A stretch of DNA of 24,178 bases from Physocladia obscura (lineage: Eukaryota > Chytridiomycota > Chytridiomycetes > Chytridiales > Chytriomycetaceae), in contig JADGJH010000039.1 of NCBI GenBank assembly GCA_027596945.1, forward strand, positions 1 to 24,178. Reading direction: 5' to 3'. The notes under the pieces are model-generated. The model did no database searches and was not told the DNA's origin. It saw nothing but the letters and a program-made list of their open reading frames with translations. Both the position numbers and the translations under genes were made by a program. Positions 18,700-24,178 of this stretch are shown here, piece after piece. Each line of letters starts with the position of its first letter. Positions within the stretch are counted from its first letter, which is position 1.

Positions 18700-19631
18700 A
18701 TGCCGGACATTGAGAAGATCGAACTAGTTGAAACAATAGAAACTGTGAACTTGGGCGCAGCGCCGGAAATAGTTCCAACATCGGGCCATAATCTTACAAG
18801 AGATAAAGGGCTATTGTGGTCCGGTAAGCAAAACTCGACAATATCAGTTTAATTATTTGGGGGATTGATTCAAAATCAAACATAAATTAAATTTGCGACA
18901 GCCGGAATTATTTTCTTCTTCCTTTGTTGCTCTTGGAGTGCACAATGGGCGTCCTTTGCTTTGCCATATTGGAGAGGTGAAGTTATTTTGTCAATTTAGA
19001 ATTTCAAATGCCAAGCCCTGAGCCATTATCGTCAACAGGGGATGAATATCATGTGGCTGGGTTATTCCAAGTTTGCGGCGATCGAGACTTCACCTACAAC
19101 AACGTTACTGACCGCATTTTCCCGACAATCCATCATAACTGGACGTGCCAATCCTTTGACGATTACGTTTCCAACTTCCAGCTTCTTTTTGTTAATTTTC
19201 CTGATAGCGACTGGGCCATTCAGGCCGCGTCGGCTCGAAAACTGATTTACGTATCGCGTGTGTTTGAAGCACTAACCACTACGATGGACATGATTTTTGG
19301 GGTTACCACAATCTGGACAGTTATTTACCCAAATGTAAACAAAAAGCAACAGATTCGAAACATGAAATTCGCACTTGTCGGTGTTATTTTAACGCCCGTG
19401 TTTTGTATTGCTGACACTTTTATCCAAAATTCTTATTGGGCTGCGATTGGGGTTGGTCTTTATAATACTGGGATTCAGACTTTCTTGTACGCCTCTGGGG
19501 ATATATCTTGGATCTCATCAGCTTGCGATTTTGTTTTCCAAGCCGGATTTCTTGTGTATGGCGTGCGCAAGCAACATCTGCTTGCGCGAAGTGGTGATGA
19601 AATAGCTATGCGTGCTGTTGATAATATTTAA
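18700..19631 (+). CDS. Claudin/PMP22-like four-helix membrane protein (T1)
   Basis: Three exons (18700-18823, 18902-18976, 19039-19631) in phase give 263 residues. Four hydrophobic helices: about 42-64 (IIFFFLCCSWSAQWASFALP), 135-163, 178-196 and 223-242. The N-terminus and the short polar C-terminus (RKQHLLARSGDE) should be cytoplasmic. The first outer loop starts PYWRGD and contains GLFQVC (74-79), spaced exactly like the claudin G-L-W-x-x-C signature with Phe for Trp. Cys103 follows after 23 residues (in NWTC), probably the disulfide partner. An NVT sequon lies between. The claudin/PMP22/SUR7 superfamily includes tight-junction proteins and fungal eisosome or plasma-membrane proteins. No close family is recognised. 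T2 and T3 downstream are paralogs with matching intron 1 and intron 2 sites. AATAAA at 19653. Confidence 0.75.
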
Positions 19632-19652
19632 AAAATTTTCTTACCCCATTGA

Positions 19653-19658
19653 AATAAA
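19653..19658 (+). terminator. Polyadenylation signal AATAAA after T1
   Basis: AATAAA lies 22 bases after the T1 stop codon, in the expected orientation. Confidence 0.45.
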
Positions 19659-20588
19659 AAATTGGTTTGATTGGTCAAAAATTTTATTTTGAAAAACTAT
19701 GTAAGATTTTATTACCCTATCTTTGAAGAACACTGGTAAAAAGGAGAAAATATGATGTGTTCGAAGGGTATTGAGAGACTTTATGACAGAAACTTCCGTC
19801 ATCTTATAAAATTGAAAATGAAAAACTGTATTTCTTTGTATTGTGGGGTGGCAAAAAATTTCGAGATGGGAGACGAATATCAAACGTAACATGGAAGTAT
19901 TCACCAGATTTCAAAATATCAACCGCCTATGGAAACTAAAGAAAGTGCTTGTGATATTTGTGATCAAATCGAGCAACGTTTCTGATCCAGATTGAATGAA
20001 TATATTGGGGCACAGATGTTGAATGAATTCTTGCGAATATGATTGTAATATTTCGTTTGGTTCTATTGCCTAACTCAAACACGTCCGATATTATAACCGG
20101 AACGAAATAATGATCATTATATTATTTGTCATATCGTATCTCCGATCAGGCGCAGTTTGTTCAGTACGCTGTATTCGATTGTCGAGATCAACGTGAGATT
20201 TATTTGAATTGTGAATTTGTCTTTTTTCTGTTACGGAAGCAAAAAAAAATTTTCGTGTCGTAATTCAAATCAGATTTTTCAAGGAGAATATTTTAGTTTG
20301 CACATTATCGACAAAACGGATATATTTTCTAAGACATTCCTAAATTTTTCGGTTTGGCTTTCAGAACTTTCGCAAACTAAAATAAGAACATTATTTGTTA
20401 GGTTTATTTTTTGAGTTTCCAGACTTTTCTTGGCTTTTCTTCTTTTTTTTTTTTTTTTAGTTTTTTTAAATTTTTTATTTTTTATTTATTTTTTTTTAAG
20501 TCATTGGAAAAAAACGCGAATTTTGCGCGTGCTGTGCCGGAATAAAAGATGATTTGCATCAGTAAGAAACGAAGAAAAATTTTCTTTA

Positions 20589-20609
20589 GGTGGCGGAAAA
20601 GAGTAGGAG
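20589..20609 (+). promoter_or_regulatory. Leader element upstream of claudin-like gene T2
   Basis: GGTGGCGGAAAAGAG follows TTTCTTTA immediately before the T2 ATG. It is the short version of the leader seen before T1 and T3. Confidence 0.35.
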
Positions 20610-21615
20610 ATGGAGGAGATCGGCGTGACAAAAGAAGGTATTGAGGCAACCCCAGCAGTGGCGGCTGAATTTGAAGCCAATAATAAGCCCGTAAATGTCG
20701 GAAAGGCTGTGCACAAGCTGACTACAGATGCAAAACTGCGCTGGTCCGGTGAGTCGATCCTTGATTGGTTGGTATGGGCTTAAGCTGACTACAACCCATG
20801 AATGCTCTCGTTATGCATTCTCAGCTCTTGCCGTGTTTTGCTTCCTTTGTTTGTCGTGGTCGTCGCAATGGGTGGCTTTCTCCATCCCTTTCTGGTGATT
20901 ACTATGTCTGAATGAACAATTTCAATAATACCTCTAATAATAATAACAGGAGAGGTGACAAGTATCACACTGGGGGGTTATTCCAAATCTGCGGCGATAG
21001 ATACTTTACGTACAATAACGTGACATCGAAAATTAATCCGACTATTGTCACGGACTGGCATTGTGATTCATTTAACGATTACGTGGATCGTTTTCTTGAG
21101 TTGTTTGTTGACTATCCGGACGGTGATTGGGCCATCCAAGCCCGTGCCGCAAAGACAATGATTGTCGTTTCTCGTGTTTTTGAAGCGACGACAACTGTTA
21201 TGGATATGATTTTTGGCGCCACTACCATATGGGCCGTCATTTATCCAAACGTGGATTCCAGACAGCAACGCAAAAATATGGTTTACGCCATCGTTGGGAT
21301 TATTTTAACTCCCACTTTTTGTCTTGTTGACGGATTTATTCAAAACTCTTACTGGGGCTCTATTGGTGTTGGAATATACAACACAGATATTCAGTCATTT
21401 TTGTATATTTCTGGTGATATTTCGTGGATATCTAGTTTCATTGATTTTATTCTCCAACTCTCATTCTTGATTTGGGGTACATTTTTAAATTTTTTTAGCT
21501 AAAATTCTTATATTGAAGATTTTCCAAACTGATTATTCTCCATTGAATAGGAATCCGTCGACAAACTTTACTCGCACAAAGTGGTGATGAAGTAGCCGCT
21601 CGTACGATGGTCTAA
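20610..21615 (+). CDS. Claudin/PMP22-like four-helix membrane protein (T2)
   Basis: Four exons (20610-20748, 20825-20894, 20950-21476, 21551-21615) in phase give 266 residues. The start ATG 20610 has an in-frame stop two codons upstream. First helix: LAVFCFLCLSWSSQWVAF; then PFWRGDKYHTGGLFQIC with Cys84 in the G-L-F-x-x-C signature, an NNVT sequon, and DWHC as the second cysteine, 24 residues later. DMIFGATTIWAVIYP forms helix 2. Helices 3 and 4 follow, with SFLIWG at the end of helix 4. Exon 4 restores the T1-like tail (IRRQTLLAQSGDEVAAR). Without this last intron the frame would end in TFLNFFS. It is the most similar copy to T1. It has one more intron than T1, at the junction of helix 4 and the tail. 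Role unknown; plasma-membrane or endomembrane organisation is inferred from the superfamily. Confidence 0.75.
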
Positions 21616-21663
21616 ATTTAAAGTTTTTTGGTTTTTTTTTCTCCTCCTTCTTTGAAGGATTGC

Positions 21664-21669
21664 AATAAA
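21664..21669 (+). terminator. Polyadenylation signal AATAAA after T2
   Basis: AATAAA lies 49 bases after the T2 stop, in the expected orientation. Confidence 0.45.
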
Positions 21670-21849
21670 ATGCACGTCATAGTCTACCAAAAAATAGTTC
21701 TGTTCAATTTGGGCTTGATCAGAATTTTAATCTCCGTCTAAACAAAACTAATTGTAACTCCGAACAACCGGATTCATTTTTTGTGTGATGAATTGTGTGA
21801 TTATTGGACATCTATTGATGTTATTTTCGATGTTAATAACTGGTTAACA

Positions 21850-22061
21850 ATAAACAATCCTGGAGCCGTTTTGTTCTGGGTCTTTCAAATCAGTTTCTTG
21901 AATTGGAAAATCTGCAGGAATTCTGCATTGTCAAACTGAAATAGACCGTTGAAGTTAGTGAGGACGAAGCTTCAGCAAGAGAAGGAAGTTGTTTTGAAGA
22001 ACCTCAAACTAGAGTTGTCGTTGAGAAATCGGTTGAAATTATTGTGTTGGAATTTTTTTAA
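21850..22061 (+). pseudogene. Decayed 3' fragment of a fourth claudin-like gene
   Basis: Bases about 21870-21935 read VFQISFLNWKICRNSAL, which matches VLQISFLNWGIRRNFAL in the last exon of T3 (from about 23848). The DNA is also clearly alike (CAGTTTCTTGAATTGG against TAGTTTCTTGAACTGG). A TGA at 21937-21939 interrupts it. After a frame change an acidic, Glu/Val-rich tail (EVSEDEASAREGSCFEEP, then a TAA at 22059-22061) occupies the position of the acidic T3 tail. No upstream exons for the first three helices are found between T2 and this point. It is therefore a truncated, frameshifted relic, nearer to T3 than to T1 or T2. Confidence 0.7.
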
Positions 22062-23000
22062 AGACGAGAAGATGCAGGACATAAATCCAAGAACAACAAT
22101 TCTGTTGGTGTATATTTTCTTCAATTACAAGACAGTTGACGAATTTTAATAAAGCTGCCATAGTCCTTCTTTTCTTTTGAGGTTGTTTTTACTTCACCTT
22201 TTATTGTATCATTATATCTTCTGGAATAGGATTTTTGGCTGTCTAATTTGGTAATTTTAATTTTGAAAATCCTGAGGTGTCCATACTGAGATATCTAAAA
22301 TATATTAGTTTCAAAAGTAAGCAATTGAAGGTATATTTTTACACCGCACTTCTTACGATTGCATGTGGAAAAAAGAAATAAATGAGAAATATTCTAAGAA
22401 CTTTGATGTCGATTTTTGCAGCTTGTGCAGGTCTAGAGGCATCGATGTTTCAAAGTAATAGTTTATTTCTGGTAAAGATTTCATTACTCCTGCAACATCA
22501 ATTTTCATCCTTTTTGAATGCAACAAAACAGTACCAGAAAAAGTGAAGTAGAAGTATACCAGCTCCATTCTCTATAAAAGTTGGAGAAAAGGATTAAACC
22601 ATTCTTACCATCATTTTCATTAGAAAACATAATTTTTGTTTGTCAACTTTGGAAGCCTCATCATTATCAACTACAATTATTCTTGATCCATAATTAAATT
22701 TTAAATTTTTTGAAGGTTTACAAGTTTGTAGACACAATTGGTTTGATTCTGATTAAACCATTATATTTGGTTTTATATGTTTTTCTGTAAATTTTTTATT
22801 CCTGTCACAATTCCTGACCGTTTTCCTAAAGGCCCAGAACCCTGATAAATTATTTTTTTCAGAATACAGGATGGCCTAATGGCATCCTTAGGCGACATGG
22901 TGGATAATGTGGCGCAATTATTTAAATGCATCAAGTTTGCCAGGTGGCGTTGGGCTTGCTGTAAAAAAGAAGATTGAAATCTCCAAATCTCCGAAACTGA
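22062..23000. other. Intergenic region upstream of T3
   Basis: AT-rich DNA without an intact gene. The last 130 bases hold a T-rich stretch ending in TTTTTTTCAG (about 22862), a possible short upstream ORF (22879-22977) and the leader element shared with T1. Small minus-strand frames here have no recognisable content. Confidence 0.5.
22879..22977 (+). promoter_or_regulatory. Possible upstream ORF and conserved leader before T3
   Basis: An ATG at 22879 opens a 32-codon frame (MASLGDMVDNVAQLFKCIK..., ending RWRWACCKKED) that stops 24 bases before the T3 ATG, in a different frame. Its 3' half contains AGGTGGCGTTGGGCTTG (22942-22958), nearly the same as the sequence before T1, where it is in frame with the ATG (EWRWGLAKK). 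Either it regulates translation, or it is a former N-terminal exon. Confidence 0.4.
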
Positions 23001-24047
23001 ATGGTGTCTGTGAAACGAGACGAAGATGACGAAGAAGGCCACTTTTGGGTGACCGATCGAGTGATCATCCGAACTGGTATTTTGGCGTTGATTTGATTTT
23101 GCTCCTCGAAAGGAACTGATGAAGAATAATCAGGTGTTATTGTATTTCTGGTGCTGATGCTTTCGTGGGCTACACAATGGGTCGGTTATGCGCTGCCATA
23201 CTGGTGAGTCTGGAACGAGAATGTTCGATATAGCACAATTCAGCGCAGTTTTTTTCAACTGATCTTGACGAAAATCGTTTTCTTTGACAGGAAGGGCGAC
23301 GTTTATCACACGGCTGGATTCTTCCAAGTTTGCGGAAACTGCGATTTTGTTTACGTTCCCGAAACCGATTTAATAAAGCCGGGTCGTCGGTACAACTGGA
23401 CTTGCGAGCCTGTCGAAGAATGGGCTGACCGTTTCAAAGCAGTGTTTGAAAACTACACCGAAACCACTTGGTATCAAGAAGCCGGGCCAGCGAAAACTCT
23501 AGTCGTTGCGAGTAGATGGCTCGAAGGAATTTCTACTGCATTGGACATGATTTTTGGCATTACTTCCATCTGGATGGTCATGTATCCAGAACGGAATGAG
23601 CGAAAAAATCGGAGAAACTTCTTCTTTGCGGTTGCCGGAATTATGCTAGCACCTGCATTGACTATTATTGATTCTGTACTTTCATTTAGCAACTTTCAAA
23701 AACTTGGGGTTTGTAGTTTAAATTGTTATCCTGAAAAAAACCGCTCAAAGAAAAATTAAAAGGTCGGCTTCTTCAACCATAACAGTCAAACATTATTCTT
23801 TTTTTCTGGAGACGCACTATACATTGCAACAGCTCTTGACTTGGTTCTTCAAATTAGTTTCTTGAACTGGGGAATCCGCAGAAATTTTGCACTTACAAAA
23901 GCATCGAAACTGAATGCCGAAGCTGGAGCTCATGATGCGGGAGATTCTGAAGTTGGTGTTACAGAAGACAATAGAGATAAAGATTTCGAAAATATTGAAT
24001 TGGATGCAATAGTTGGGGACGGTAAGAAGGCTACCGTAATCGAGTGA
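23001..24047 (+). CDS. Claudin/PMP22-like four-helix membrane protein (T3)
   Basis: Four exons (23001-23076, 23134-23203, 23291-23708, 23763-24047) in phase give 282 residues. Start ATG 23001 gives a short acidic N-terminus (KRDEDDEEG). Helix 1 is VIVFLVLMLSWATQWVGYALP. The loop has YWKGDVYHTAGFFQVCGNC, so the signature is G-F-F-x-x-C with an extra Cys three residues on, and NWTC keeps the second cysteine at the same distance as in T1 and T2. Helix 2 contains ALDMIFGITSIWMVMYP. The third intron (54 nt) lies between helices 3 and 4, unlike T2. The C-terminal tail after NWGIRRNF is longer and acidic (DAGDSEVGVTEDNRDKDFENIELD). It is the most diverged intact copy. AATAAA at 24127. Membrane topology is the same as T1; function unknown. 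Confidence 0.75.
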
Positions 24048-24126
24048 TGAGCCAGCTTCTTTATGAATGCCAAATATGTCACGAGATTATTTTGCAAACT
24101 GACATTTAGAATAGATATGGCTCCAA

Positions 24127-24132
24127 AATAAA
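24127..24132 (+). terminator. Polyadenylation signal AATAAA after T3
   Basis: AATAAA lies 79 bases after the T3 stop. The window ends in a run of T. Confidence 0.4.
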
Positions 24133-24178
24133 AAATTGTATGTGCTGCTCTTCTTTCTTTTTTTTTTTTTTTTTTTTT

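Larger units (their letters stand above)
19632..20609. other. Intergenic region between T1 and T2
   Basis: Nearly 1 kb of AT-rich DNA with T-runs near 20445-20500. Small open frames on either strand (for example minus 19904-19641) show no domain and no paralog match. I see no gene, RNA or decayed paralog here. The T2 promoter and leader element should be in the last 200 bases. Confidence 0.5.

Noticed and set aside
21949..22149. ORF MKLVRTKLQQEKEVV... as a new gene
   Set aside because: It begins at TTG and is a shifted reading of the acidic tail of the decayed fourth claudin-like copy.

Overview
This window is nuclear DNA of a eukaryote. Most genes are interrupted by short GT-AG introns of about 43-110 nt. 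The spacing is compact, flanks are AT-rich, and AATAAA motifs sit after several stop codons. An NMD factor of the EST1/SMG5 type, a UBE2C-type E2, secreted Ser/Thr/Asn-rich proteins and an expansin-like domain suggest an early-diverging fungus such as a chytrid. That assignment is inference and no single marker proves it. Exon structures were deduced by eye from reading frame, splice consensus and comparison between paralogs. Most proposed gene models close in phase.

Left part (1-8631), housekeeping and mixed genes: the possible 3' end of a plus-strand gene (1-247), a RING-finger protein (717-2333, plus), a nine-exon SMG5/EST1-like nonsense-mediated decay protein (2498-5842, minus), a small secreted protein with a reduced RlpA/expansin-like domain (6174-6831, minus), a small multi-pass membrane protein (6942-7518, plus) and a six-exon UBE2C-type ubiquitin-conjugating enzyme (7670-8631, plus).

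Middle (8632-11402): poorly resolved DNA around a Cys- and Thr-rich type I membrane protein (9168-10418, minus), with decayed-looking coding fragments and small imperfect repeats.

Right part (11403-24178), all plus strand and built from paralogs: two type II SGNH/PC-esterase-like proteins (11403-12808 and 17282-18619) enclose two secreted beta-rich proteins (13377-14849 and 15362-16949) in an A-B-B'-A' order. Three tandem four-helix membrane proteins follow (18700-19631, 20610-21615, 23001-24047). They carry a claudin/PMP22-like G-L-F-x-x-C first loop, and a decayed fragment of a fourth copy lies at about 21850-22061.

Nearly everything to the right of 9 kb is predicted to be secreted or membrane-bound, so this looks like an expanding cell-surface gene neighbourhood. 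The claudin-like array and the nested duplication are the most interesting parts. A shared pathway is only a hypothesis.
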